Positions 15,349 through 23,020 of a stretch of DNA of 47,382 nucleotides are shown here, piece by piece. Origin of the DNA: an uncultured bacterium (lineage in GTDB: Bacteria; Gemmatimonadota; Gemmatimonadetes; Longimicrobiales; RSA9). A program made the translations under genes and the position numbers. Every line of letters begins with the position of its first letter. Position 1 is the first letter of the stretch. The notes beneath the pieces are model-generated. The model had not been told where the DNA came from and did not search any database. It worked only from the letters and a program-made list of their open reading frames with translations. The DNA lies in assembly GCA_937889645.1 (NCBI GenBank), contig CALBZE010000004.1, positions 1-47,382 on the forward strand. The letters run 5' to 3'.

Positions 15349-16830
15349 TCAGTCGGCCGCGGCCGGCGTCCCGCGAGCCGCGCCGCCGTCGATCGGCAGC
15401 CACAGCGTGAAGGTCGAGCCGCGGCCGGGCTCGCTCTCGACCGTGACCTCGCCGTTCAGCGCATGCGCGATGCGACGGCTCATGGCGAGCCCGATCCCCG
15501 CCCCACGCTTGCCTTCCCCCGACCTCAATCGCGCGAATTCCTGGAAGAGGTAGCGCTGCTCTTCCCGCGGGATCCCGGGCCCCGTGTCGCTCACGTCGAC
15601 CGCGACCCACCGCCCCGCGCCCGGCGCGCGACCATCGAAGACCTCCCGCGCCCGGATCGTGATCCGTCCGCTCTCCGTGTACTTGACCGCGTTCGACAGG
15701 AGATTGCCCAGGACCTGCCGGATCCGGAAAGGGTCCGACTCGATCCGCGGCAGGTCCGCGGGCGCATCGATGGTGAGGTCGAGTCCCTTCGCCTCCGCCT
15801 GGGCGCGGTACTGCTCGACCGCGTCGCGCATGACGCCATCGATCTCGATCGTCGTGGCATGCACCTCGACCTGGCCGGTCTCGGTCTTCGCAAGGTCAAG
15901 CAGGTCTTCGATCAGGTGGAGCGCCGCGCCGATCGCGCGGCGGGCCCTCGACACGCTCTCGAGCTGTTTGGGCGTGAGCTCGCCCAGGATGCCGTCCTCC
16001 ATGAGCTGGAGGTGGCCGTCCGCCGCGCCGAGCGGATTCTTCACGTCGTGGCTGAAGCCGCGCATGAGCCGGCTGCGGCTCTCCGTGATCCGCTGGATCT
16101 CGACCTGCCGCCGCTCCGACTCTTCTCGCAGCCGCCGCTCTTCGGCGTTCGCACGGGCGAGCGCCGCGGAAAGCATTGTCTGGCGGCGCGCGAACCAGCC
16201 GACGACGATCGACGCGGCGAGGGCGAGCACGCCGAGGGCGAGCGCGGAGGCGAGCTGACGCTCGGCCGCCTCGCCCACCGACCTGAAGAACCTCACCGCC
16301 TGCGTGTCGACCACGGCCGCCAGCCGCTCGACTGCGTCGGTCGTCGAGTCGTTCAGCGCGAACTGGCGCGGAAGCCGTGTCGCGTACTCCTCGGTCGTGA
16401 ACGCGCCCGCGGCCAGAGAATCGTTCGTCGCATGCCAGAGCGCCGAGAAGTGGCGGACCTCCGCGAACCGCTCGGGCGCGTCCGACCCAATCCGGTGTAC
16501 CAGAGGCTCGAGCTGGTCGAGCGTTTCCGATTCGGCTCGACGGGCCTCGCGGTAGCCGTCAAGGAACCGCACGTCGCCGGTGAGCGCCAGCCCGCGCAGC
16601 TCGGCCACCTGTTGCTCGTAGAGGTACCTCAGGTCGCGGACCTGACGTCGCGCGGGTTCGAACGTCCGCGCGTTCTCGTCGACGGCATCGGACACCTCGC
16701 GCACGATCACGGCGGGGATGATCGCGAGGGCGGCCAGCGATAGGATCACGAAGACCGAGGCCACCCCCGTGAGCCGCGCGCGCCAGCCGGTCTCGCGTTT
16801 GCTGCCGTCGACTTCCCGGGGCTGGTCCAT
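15349..16830 (-). CDS. Membrane sensor histidine kinase (HisKA/HATPase)
   Basis: A 493-residue kinase with two membrane segments (about 23-44 and 195-213) flanking a ~150-residue helical periplasmic sensor of the CHASE3/four-helix type. A coiled-coil linker leads to the phosphoacceptor helix with H261 in FSHDVKNPLGAA, then an ATPase domain with NLLSNAVKYTESG (N box), DTGPGIP (G1) and GAGIGLAMSRRI (G2). No receiver domain or adjacent response regulator gene is present, so it is an orphan in this window. It points toward the Spy-like gene and is divergent from the dsbA-family gene, sharing a 196-base upstream region with an imperfect inverted repeat. The signal is unknown. Confidence 0.92.
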   Translation of the reverse strand: MDQPREVDGSKRETGWRARLTGVASVFVILSLAALAIIPAVIVREVSDAVDENARTFEPARRQVRDLRYLYEQQVAELRGLALTGDVRFLDGYREARRAESETLDQLEPLVHRIGSDAPERFAEVRHFSALWHATNDSLAAGAFTTEEYATRLPRQFALNDSTTDAVERLAAVVDTQAVRFFRSVGEAAERQLASALALGVLALAASIVVGWFARRQTMLSAALARANAEERRLREESERRQVEIQRITESRSRLMRGFSHDVKNPLGAADGHLQLMEDGILGELTPKQLESVSRARRAIGAALHLIEDLLDLAKTETGQVEVHATTIEIDGVMRDAVEQYRAQAEAKGLDLTIDAPADLPRIESDPFRIRQVLGNLLSNAVKYTESGRITIRAREVFDGRAPGAGRWVAVDVSDTGPGIPREEQRYLFQEFARLRSGEGKRGAGIGLAMSRRIAHALNGEVTVESEPGRGSTFTLWLPIDGGAARGTPAAAD

Positions 16831-16861
16831 GATCGTGATCGAGCGCCCTTATCACCGGCGG

Positions 16862-16911
16862 GGAACGAATCGGCGACGCTCCCGGTTTGGATTTCCGACC
16901 GATTTCGTTCC
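16862..16911. repeat. Imperfect inverted repeat between divergent kinase and dsbA-family genes
   Basis: GGAACGAATCGG (16862-16873) and CCGATTTCGTTCC (16899-16911) are reverse complements apart from one extra base, with 25 bases between them. The element lies in the shared upstream region of two divergent genes, 32 bases from the kinase start and 116 bases from the dsbA-family start. It may be a two-half-site operator or an RNA hairpin in the kinase leader. Nothing else is evident in 16831-17026 apart from the ribosome site at about 17015-17020. Confidence 0.4.
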
Positions 16912-17026
16912 TTGAGATCCTGCGGCGACGGCACGCCGGCGCCGCAAGAGCCGGTCCATGCATCGACCGCGCCCGCTTCGCGCGACGATCGTTCGTACGG
17001 GTCGCGGTCCCAACAGGAAGGAATTC

Positions 17027-17743
17027 ATGAAAGTCGAGATCTACTCCGACGTCGCGTGCCCCTGGTGCTACATCGGCGAGCGTCGGTTCGCGCGTGCGTT
17101 GGCGGCGTACTCGGGTGCCGACCGCGTCGAGGTCGTGTTCCGGTCGTACCAGTTGGACCCGGGCGCGCCGGCGGAGGCGGTGCCGACGAAGGAGTACCTG
17201 CGCCGTCGCTTCGGAGACCGCGTCGATGAGATGCTGGACCGTGTGTCGTCGAATGCGCGGGGCGAGGGGATCGTCATGGATTGGGACCGGGCGCTCTCGG
17301 TGAACACGCTGACCGCGCACAGGCTGCTGCGCCTGGCCGAGCACGAGTACGGCGCGGACGTGCAGGGCGCGCTCGCCGAGAAGCTGTTCGCGGCGCACTT
17401 CACGGAAGGCGGCGACGTCTCCGATCACGAGCTGCTGACGTCGCTGGCGGAATCGGTCGGGATGGACCCCGAACGGGTGAGGACCTACCTGGCGACGGGC
17501 GAAGGGGAGGCGGAAACGACGGCGGAGATCGAGCACGCGCGTCGGCTGGGGATCACGGCGGTGCCGACGTTCGTCTTCGAGGGGAAATGGGCGGTGCAGG
17601 GCGCGCAGCCGGCGTCGACGTTCCTCCAGGCGCTCGAGCACGTGGCGGCGCAGGTCGGCGAGGAAGGTGCCTCCGCGGGCGGGCACGGCTCGGCGGGCGA
17701 CGACGGCTCGGCCGCGTGCGCGGACGGGAGCTGCGAGGTGTGA
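17027..17743 (+). CDS. DsbA-family thiol oxidoreductase, FrnE-like
   Basis: A 238-residue thioredoxin-fold protein with an inserted helical domain. The active site C11-P-W-C14 (SDVACPWCYIGERRF) follows the first strand, and the cis-Pro loop is GITAVPTFVFEGKWAVQGAQP. There is no signal peptide, so it should be cytoplasmic, as expected for the FrnE/2-hydroxychromene-isomerase-like branch. The tail ends in C231-A-D-G-S-C236, a CX4C pair; Deinococcus FrnE carries a similar C-terminal CX4C motif used in a redox switch. The ATG at 17027 follows AGGAAGG. The stop overlaps the start of a flavin monooxygenase gene by 4 bases, suggesting a joint role in redox stress or aromatic oxidation. Confidence 0.9.
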   Translation: MKVEIYSDVACPWCYIGERRFARALAAYSGADRVEVVFRSYQLDPGAPAEAVPTKEYLRRRFGDRVDEMLDRVSSNARGEGIVMDWDRALSVNTLTAHRLLRLAEHEYGADVQGALAEKLFAAHFTEGGDVSDHELLTSLAESVGMDPERVRTYLATGEGEAETTAEIEHARRLGITAVPTFVFEGKWAVQGAQPASTFLQALEHVAAQVGEEGASAGGHGSAGDDGSAACADGSCEV

Positions 17744-18735
17744 GCTTGGCGCCGTCGCTTTCAATTCTCGACCTCGCGCCGGTCGGCACTGGCACCTCGT
17801 CGACGCAGGCGCTGCGCAACTCCGTGGAGCTCGCGCGGCTCGCGGAGCGGTTGGGGTACACGCGCTTCTGGCTCGCCGAGCACCATGGGATGCCGAGCAT
17901 CGCGAGCTCGTCGCCGGAGGTCGTGATCGCGCACGTCGCGGCGGCGACGGAGCGGATCCGCGTCGGCTCGGGCGGGATCATGCTACCGAACCACGCGCCG
18001 CTCCGGATCGCGGAGGCGTTCCACACGCTGGAGGCGCTGTACCCTGGTCGCATCGACCTGGGGATCGGCCGCGCGCCCGGGACCGACCCGGTGACATCGA
18101 GCGCGCTGCGCCCCTTCGACCCGGAGCAGTTCCCGGCCCAGCTCACGGAACTGCTCGACCTTTCGCGACGCGCGTTCCCGGAAGGTCATCCGTTCCACAA
18201 GGTGCGCGTCGTGCCGGACGACGTGCGGCTGCCACCCGTCTGGATCCTGGGCTCGAGCGGCGCGAGCGCGCGCTTCGCCGGCTCGCTCGGACTCGGCTAC
18301 GGCTTCGCCAGCCACTTCAGCCCGACGCCGGCTCGCCCCGCGATCGACGCGTACCGGGAGGCGTTCCGCCCGTCGGAGTGGTTCGACCGGCCGCACATCA
18401 TCGTGGCGGTCTCGGTGTTCTGCGCAGAGACGGATGAGCGGGCCGACTACCTGGCCCGGAGCATGGACCTGGCCTGGGTCCGGCTCCGGCGCGGTGAGTT
18501 CGGCCGGCTGCCCAGCCCCGACGAGGCGCTAGCCTACGACTACACCCCCCACGACCTCGCCGTCGTCCGCAACCAGCGCGAGCTCGCGATCGTGGGGTCG
18601 CCGGAGCGGGTGCGGCAGCGGATCGAGGCGGTGATCCGTGAGACCGGCGCGGACGAGATCATGATCTCGTCGATGATACACAGCCACGAGGAGCGGTTGC
18701 GGTCGTACGAGCTGGTGGCGGAGGCGATGGGGTGA
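17740..18735 (+). CDS. LLM-class flavin-dependent oxidoreductase, MsnO8/YhbW-like
   Basis: A 331-residue luciferase-family TIM barrel. Typical features are LSILDLAPVGTG at strand 1, LGYTRFWLAEHHGMPSIASSSPEVVIAHVAAAT, RVGSGGIMLPNHAPL, the GRIDLGIGRAPGTD loop and PVWILGSSGASARFAG. It would be a flavin-dependent monooxygenase with an unknown substrate. It belongs to a different subgroup from the LLM protein at 9160. The start is the GTG at 17740, which overlaps the dsbA-family stop (GTGA), so translation is probably coupled. It converges with the MFS gene, leaving a gap of three bases and no separate terminator. Confidence 0.9.
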   Translation: MSLAPSLSILDLAPVGTGTSSTQALRNSVELARLAERLGYTRFWLAEHHGMPSIASSSPEVVIAHVAAATERIRVGSGGIMLPNHAPLRIAEAFHTLEALYPGRIDLGIGRAPGTDPVTSSALRPFDPEQFPAQLTELLDLSRRAFPEGHPFHKVRVVPDDVRLPPVWILGSSGASARFAGSLGLGYGFASHFSPTPARPAIDAYREAFRPSEWFDRPHIIVAVSVFCAETDERADYLARSMDLAWVRLRRGEFGRLPSPDEALAYDYTPHDLAVVRNQRELAIVGSPERVRQRIEAVIRETGADEIMISSMIHSHEERLRSYELVAEAMG

Positions 18736-18738
18736 GTT

Positions 18739-20736
18739 TCACGCTCCGCTCCCATCCACCACGATGTCCTTCGTGAGCCGCCGGAGTCGCCGCACCAGCT
18801 CCTGCCTCTGCTCGGGCGCCCATTCGCCCAGCACCTCCGCGAGCCGTGCCCGGCGCGCCGCTGCGAGGCGGCGAAGCACCGTGGTTCCGGGGGCGGTCGG
18901 GATTCGACGTGGAGGCGCGCCGCCGTTTCCGACCTCGGCCACGAGACCACGATCCCGCAGCTCGGCGGCCGCGCCGGCCAGGCGAGCGGAGTCGATGTCG
19001 TAACGGCGGGCCAGCTCTTCGGGCTGCGTTTCGGGATCCCGGTCGATCCGCACCAGCAGCCATGCGGCGAGCGGCGAGATGTCGGCGCGGGCCCGCGCGA
19101 CGACCGAGTGGATGTATTCCCTCTTGAGATCCCGGCTGGCCAGAAGCGAGAGGAACCGCTCGAGCTTGGAGATGGAATCGGTGTCGGTCGGGAGCGGGAA
19201 GACCTGCTCGGTCTCTGCGCCCACGTCACCGGCCGCCGCGGCGATCGTCTCGCGCAGCGGCTGCTCGGGCACCATCCACGTCAACGCGAAGCCGGCGATC
19301 GCGATGAACATCGCGATGAGGAAGACGGTCGAAAGCGACGTCGCCACCCCCTCGACGTAGACGTCCCTGACCACCGCCGGGAGTCGTTCGAGCACCTCGG
19401 GGCTGACGCCCGACCCGAGCGCGGCCGTGGGAGCGCCACCGGGAAACGCCGCCGCCAGGTGATCGGTCAGCCCCGCGGCGAAGATCGCCCCGAACACCGC
19501 CGTGCCGAGCGCGCCGCCGATCAGCCGGAACAACGTCGCGCCCGACGTGGCCACCCCGAGGTCGTCGTAGGCGACGGCGTTCTGCACCGCGATCACGAGC
19601 ACCTGCATGACCATTCCCATCCCGAGTCCGAGGACGAGCATCCCGACGGACGCCTCGAGGATCGTCGTTCCGGCGGTCATGCGTGAGAGGAGAAAGAGCC
19701 CGACGCTCATGACGGCCGTGCCGGCGATCGGGAATCTCTTGTAACGGCCGGTCCGGCTGATGATCTGCCCGGCTGTGATCGAGGTGAGCAGCATCCCGCC
19801 CATCATGGGGAGCATCTGGAGTCCGGACGCCGTCGGGCTCGCGCCGCCGACCACCTGGAGGAAGAGCGGCAGGTACGTGACCGAGCCGAACATTGCGAAC
19901 CCGACGATGAGGCCGATCGCCGAGGTCAGGCCGAACGTCCGGTTCGAGAAGAGGCGCAGCGGCATGACCGGCTCACGCGCACGCCGCTCCACGACCAAGA
20001 AGATGGATAGCGCGATGACCGCGACCGCGGCGAGCGCGGCGATCTGCGGCGATCGCCACGGGAACGCGATGCCGCCGAGGTCGGTCACCAGCACCACCGC
20101 GCTCAGCGTGATGGCGAGGAGCGCGGCACCGGCGTAGTCGATCGTGCGCCGGACTCGCTCGGCCGCGCGTGGCAGCGTCGCACCGATCACGACGGCGGCG
20201 ACGGCGCCGAGCGGGACGTTGATGTAGAAGATCCAGCGCCACGACAGGTGCGTCGTGAAATAGCCGCCGAGGAGCGGACCCGCGATGCTCGAGACGCCGA
20301 AGACCGCGCCGAAGATTCCTTGATAGCGTCCTCGCTCGCGGGGCGGGACGATGTCGCCGATCGCGGCCTGGGTCGAGACCATGAGCCCGCCGCCGCCCAG
20401 CCCCTGCAATGCACGGAACGCGATGAGCTGGCCCATGCTCCCGGCCGCGCCGCACAGCGCCGACCCGACGAGGAAGAGCCCTATCGCCGATTGAAGCACG
20501 ACCTTGCGGCCGTAGAGGTCGCCGAGCTTGCCGAAGATCGGCGTGACGACGGTCTGTGCGAGCAGGTACGCCGTGACCACCCACCCTAGCCGTTCGAGTC
20601 CGCCCAACTCGCCGACGATCGTCGGCAGTGCCGTCGCGACGATCGTCGCGTCCAGCGCGCTCAGGAGCATGGCGAGGAGCAGCCCGCTGAACGCGGTTGC
20701 CAGTTCACGTCCCCTTAAACGTTCGTTGTCGCTCAC
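18739..20736 (-). CDS. DHA2-family MFS drug efflux transporter with C-terminal winged-helix (MarR-like) domain
   Basis: A 665-residue protein. Residues 1 to about 520 form a 14-helix DHA2 transporter: LDATIVATALPTIVGELGG in helix 1, GKLGDLYGRKVV (motif A), FRALQGLGGGGLM and GVSSIAGPLLGG (motif C). The next ~125 residues are soluble, with SPLAAWLLVRIDRDP, QPEELARRYDIDSARLAGAAAELRDRGLVAEV and a helical end, which looks like a MarR-type winged helix. Such a domain could sense ligand or regulate transport; DNA binding from a membrane protein would be unusual. The GTG at 20736 overlaps the upstream ATPase stop (GTGA). Longer in-frame starts run into the ATPase coding region without need. Confidence 0.88.
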   Translation of the reverse strand: MSDNERLRGRELATAFSGLLLAMLLSALDATIVATALPTIVGELGGLERLGWVVTAYLLAQTVVTPIFGKLGDLYGRKVVLQSAIGLFLVGSALCGAAGSMGQLIAFRALQGLGGGGLMVSTQAAIGDIVPPRERGRYQGIFGAVFGVSSIAGPLLGGYFTTHLSWRWIFYINVPLGAVAAVVIGATLPRAAERVRRTIDYAGAALLAITLSAVVLVTDLGGIAFPWRSPQIAALAAVAVIALSIFLVVERRAREPVMPLRLFSNRTFGLTSAIGLIVGFAMFGSVTYLPLFLQVVGGASPTASGLQMLPMMGGMLLTSITAGQIISRTGRYKRFPIAGTAVMSVGLFLLSRMTAGTTILEASVGMLVLGLGMGMVMQVLVIAVQNAVAYDDLGVATSGATLFRLIGGALGTAVFGAIFAAGLTDHLAAAFPGGAPTAALGSGVSPEVLERLPAVVRDVYVEGVATSLSTVFLIAMFIAIAGFALTWMVPEQPLRETIAAAAGDVGAETEQVFPLPTDTDSISKLERFLSLLASRDLKREYIHSVVARARADISPLAAWLLVRIDRDPETQPEELARRYDIDSARLAGAAAELRDRGLVAEVGNGGAPPRRIPTAPGTTVLRRLAAARRARLAEVLGEWAPEQRQELVRRLRRLTKDIVVDGSGA

Positions 20737-22805
20737 AATTTCACTCGTCGAAGCAACTGCGCGTTGACCGCCACGATCACCGTGCTCGCCGACATGAGGA
20801 TCGCGCCAAAGGCCGGAGGAAGCAGGATCCCCGCGCCGGCCAGCACCCCCGCGGCGAGTGGGATCGCGACGATGTTGTAGCCAGCGGCCCACCACAGGTT
20901 CTGCACCATTTTGCGGTAGGTCGCCCGGCTCAGCTCGATGATGCGGGGCGCGTCGCGCGGGTCGCTGCGGACGAGGACGACGTCGCCTGCCTCGACGGCG
21001 ACGTCGGTCCCCGCGCCGATCGCGATCCCGACGTCGGCGGCGAGGATCGCGGGCGCGTCGTTGACCCCATCGCCGACCATGGCGACGCGGCGCCCCTCGG
21101 CCCGGAGCGCGCGGATCCGCTCGACCTTCTGTTCGGGGAGCACCTCGGCGAGCACCTCGTCGATCCCGAGCTCCGCCGCGACCGCCTCGGCCACGGGCCG
21201 CGCGTCACCGGTGAGCATGACGACATCGACGTCCATCTCGCGCAACCGTCGCACCGCATCGTACGACTCCGGCCGGATCGCGTCGGCGACGGCGAGGACG
21301 GCGAGCGCCTCTTCGCCTTCGATCAGGACGACGGCCGTCCGGCCCCGGGCGGCTGCGCGCTCGACGGCTGCCTCGAGTTCGGCCGGCAATTCGACGCCGT
21401 GCCGTCGCAGCAGCGCCGGCCCGCCGACGGCCAGCTCCCGGCCGTCGACGCGCGCCCGCACGCCGTGGCCGGGGATCGCCTCGAAGCCGCGCGCCGCCGG
21501 GACGTCGAGCCCGGACTCCTCGGCGCTCCGCACGATCGCGCGCGCGATCGGGTGCTCGCTGTCGCGTTCGACGGCGGCGGCGAGGGCGAGGGCTTCGCGG
21601 GCGGCGGGCGTGGTCGCGGCCCGCGGGGCGGCGCCATCCGCCGCCCGCCCGGCCGGTCCGCGGCTCTCCGGTCGTTCGCCGCCGCGCCCGCCGGCTTCGC
21701 CTGCGGCCACCACCTCAACCACCCGGAACTCCCCGCGCGTGAGCGTCCCCGTCTTGTCGAAGACGACGGTGTCGACGTCGCGCGCCGCTTCGAGCCCGCG
21801 GCGGTCGCGGACGAGGAGCCCGTGTCGGGCGCCGAGCGTCGTCGAGATCGCGACGACGAGCGGGATTGCGAGCCCGAGCGCGTGCGGGCAGGCAATGACC
21901 AGCACGGTGACGACGCGCTCGACCGTGAACGCCGCCGGCGCGCCCGTCGCGAGCCAGGCGACGAGCGTGACCACGCCCGCGCCGACGGCCGCGAGCGTCA
22001 GCCCGAACGCCGCCCGATCGGCCAGCGTCTGCGCGCGAGATCGCGATGACTGCGCCTCCGCGACGAGGCGCATGATCCCGGCGAGCGCCGTCCGCTCGCC
22101 CGTCTTCGTGACCGTGACCCGGAGCGAGCCCGCGCCGTTCACCGTTCCGCCGACGACGGCGTCGCCCTCGCGCTTCTCGACCGGGCGCGACTCGCCCGTG
22201 ATCATCGACTCGTCGACCGCGCTCGCGCCCTCGCGCACGACGCCGTCGGCCGGGATCTTCGCTCCCGGCCGCACCAGCACCTCGTCGCCTTCCCGGAGCG
22301 CGTCCAGCGGGACCTCCTCGGTGCGGCCGCCAACGATGCGCGTCGCCGTCGACGGGAGCAGCTTCGCCAGCTCCCGGAGCGCGCCGCTGGCCTGCCGGAC
22401 CGAGCGCATCTCCATCCAGTGCCCGAGGAGCATGACGGTCACGAGCGTCGCCAGCTCCCACCAGAGCGGCGTCCCCGGCAGCCCGAGCGTGACCGCCGCG
22501 CTGAACAGGAACGCGACGCCGATCGCGAGCGAGATCAGCGTCATCATTCCCGGGCGACGGTGCTTCAGCTCGTCGATCGCCCCCCGAACGAAGACCCTGC
22601 CGCCGTAGACGAAGACCGCGGTCGCGAACAACGCCGGGATCCACCGCGACCCCGGAAACGTCGGCGCGTCATACCCGAGCCACCCCTGCAACAGGTCGCT
22701 CCAGAGCAGCGTCGGGATCGTGAGAAGGAGCGAGACCCAGAACCGGCGGCGGAAGAGGTCGACGTGGGCGGTGTGGTGGCCGCCGCCCCCCGTTGTGTGC
22801 GCCAT
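20733..22805 (-). CDS. Heavy-metal P1B-type ATPase, CopB (CPH) class
   Basis: A 690-residue copper/silver-type export ATPase of the inner membrane. The N-terminus is His-rich (GGGGHHTAHVDLF) instead of carrying CxxC metal-binding domains. Landmarks are DESMITGES (actuator), C306-P307-H308 in IACPHALGLAIP (membrane metal site), D350 in DKTGTLT (phosphorylation), SEHPIARAIV and GDGVNDAPAI. CPH places it in the P1B-3/CopB group rather than CPC CopA. An Ala/Gly/Arg-rich insert of ~35 residues lies between the P-domain aspartate and the HP motif. It is co-transcribed with the downstream MFS gene (4-base overlap) and lies after the DUF305 and LVIVD genes, suggesting a metal-handling cluster. Confidence 0.93.
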   Translation of the reverse strand: MAHTTGGGGHHTAHVDLFRRRFWVSLLLTIPTLLWSDLLQGWLGYDAPTFPGSRWIPALFATAVFVYGGRVFVRGAIDELKHRRPGMMTLISLAIGVAFLFSAAVTLGLPGTPLWWELATLVTVMLLGHWMEMRSVRQASGALRELAKLLPSTATRIVGGRTEEVPLDALREGDEVLVRPGAKIPADGVVREGASAVDESMITGESRPVEKREGDAVVGGTVNGAGSLRVTVTKTGERTALAGIMRLVAEAQSSRSRAQTLADRAAFGLTLAAVGAGVVTLVAWLATGAPAAFTVERVVTVLVIACPHALGLAIPLVVAISTTLGARHGLLVRDRRGLEAARDVDTVVFDKTGTLTRGEFRVVEVVAAGEAGGRGGERPESRGPAGRAADGAAPRAATTPAAREALALAAAVERDSEHPIARAIVRSAEESGLDVPAARGFEAIPGHGVRARVDGRELAVGGPALLRRHGVELPAELEAAVERAAARGRTAVVLIEGEEALAVLAVADAIRPESYDAVRRLREMDVDVVMLTGDARPVAEAVAAELGIDEVLAEVLPEQKVERIRALRAEGRRVAMVGDGVNDAPAILAADVGIAIGAGTDVAVEAGDVVLVRSDPRDAPRIIELSRATYRKMVQNLWWAAGYNIVAIPLAAGVLAGAGILLPPAFGAILMSASTVIVAVNAQLLRRVKL

Positions 22806-22952
22806 CGGTTACGTTGGTTACGCAGGTGGTGCGCCAGGGGGCCGGCCGCCCTCTCCCCCCACCGCGACCGGGGCTCAGGGCTCAGGGGTTAGGGCTCAGG
22901 TGGGTGGCGCCCCGCGCCGTCGTCCTGAGCCCCGAGCCCTTCCACAAACCAA

Positions 22953-22983
22953 CCGGGCCGGCGCGCAAGGCGCGCCGGCCCGG
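22953..22983 (-). terminator. 14-bp perfect hairpin, probable terminator of the LVIVD gene
   Basis: CCGGGCCGGCGCGC (22953-22966) pairs exactly with GCGCGCCGGCCCGG (22970-22983) around a 3-base loop. It lies 38 bases beyond the minus-strand stop at 23021 and is followed on that strand by TTGGTTTGT, a moderately T-rich tail. The rest of 22806-23020 contains three direct copies of a GGGCTCAGG-like unit (about 22872-22900) and no gene; it must also hold the promoter of the CopB-type ATPase if that gene is transcribed separately. Confidence 0.6.
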
Positions 22984-23020
22984 CCCGGCCAAGCTCGAAT
23001 CGCCCGGCCCAACCACTACC

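Noticed and set aside
22870..22905. Short direct repeats of GGGCTCAGG as a possible iteron or CRISPR remnant.
   Set aside because: Only three imperfect, closely packed copies without unique spacers; more likely simple-sequence drift.
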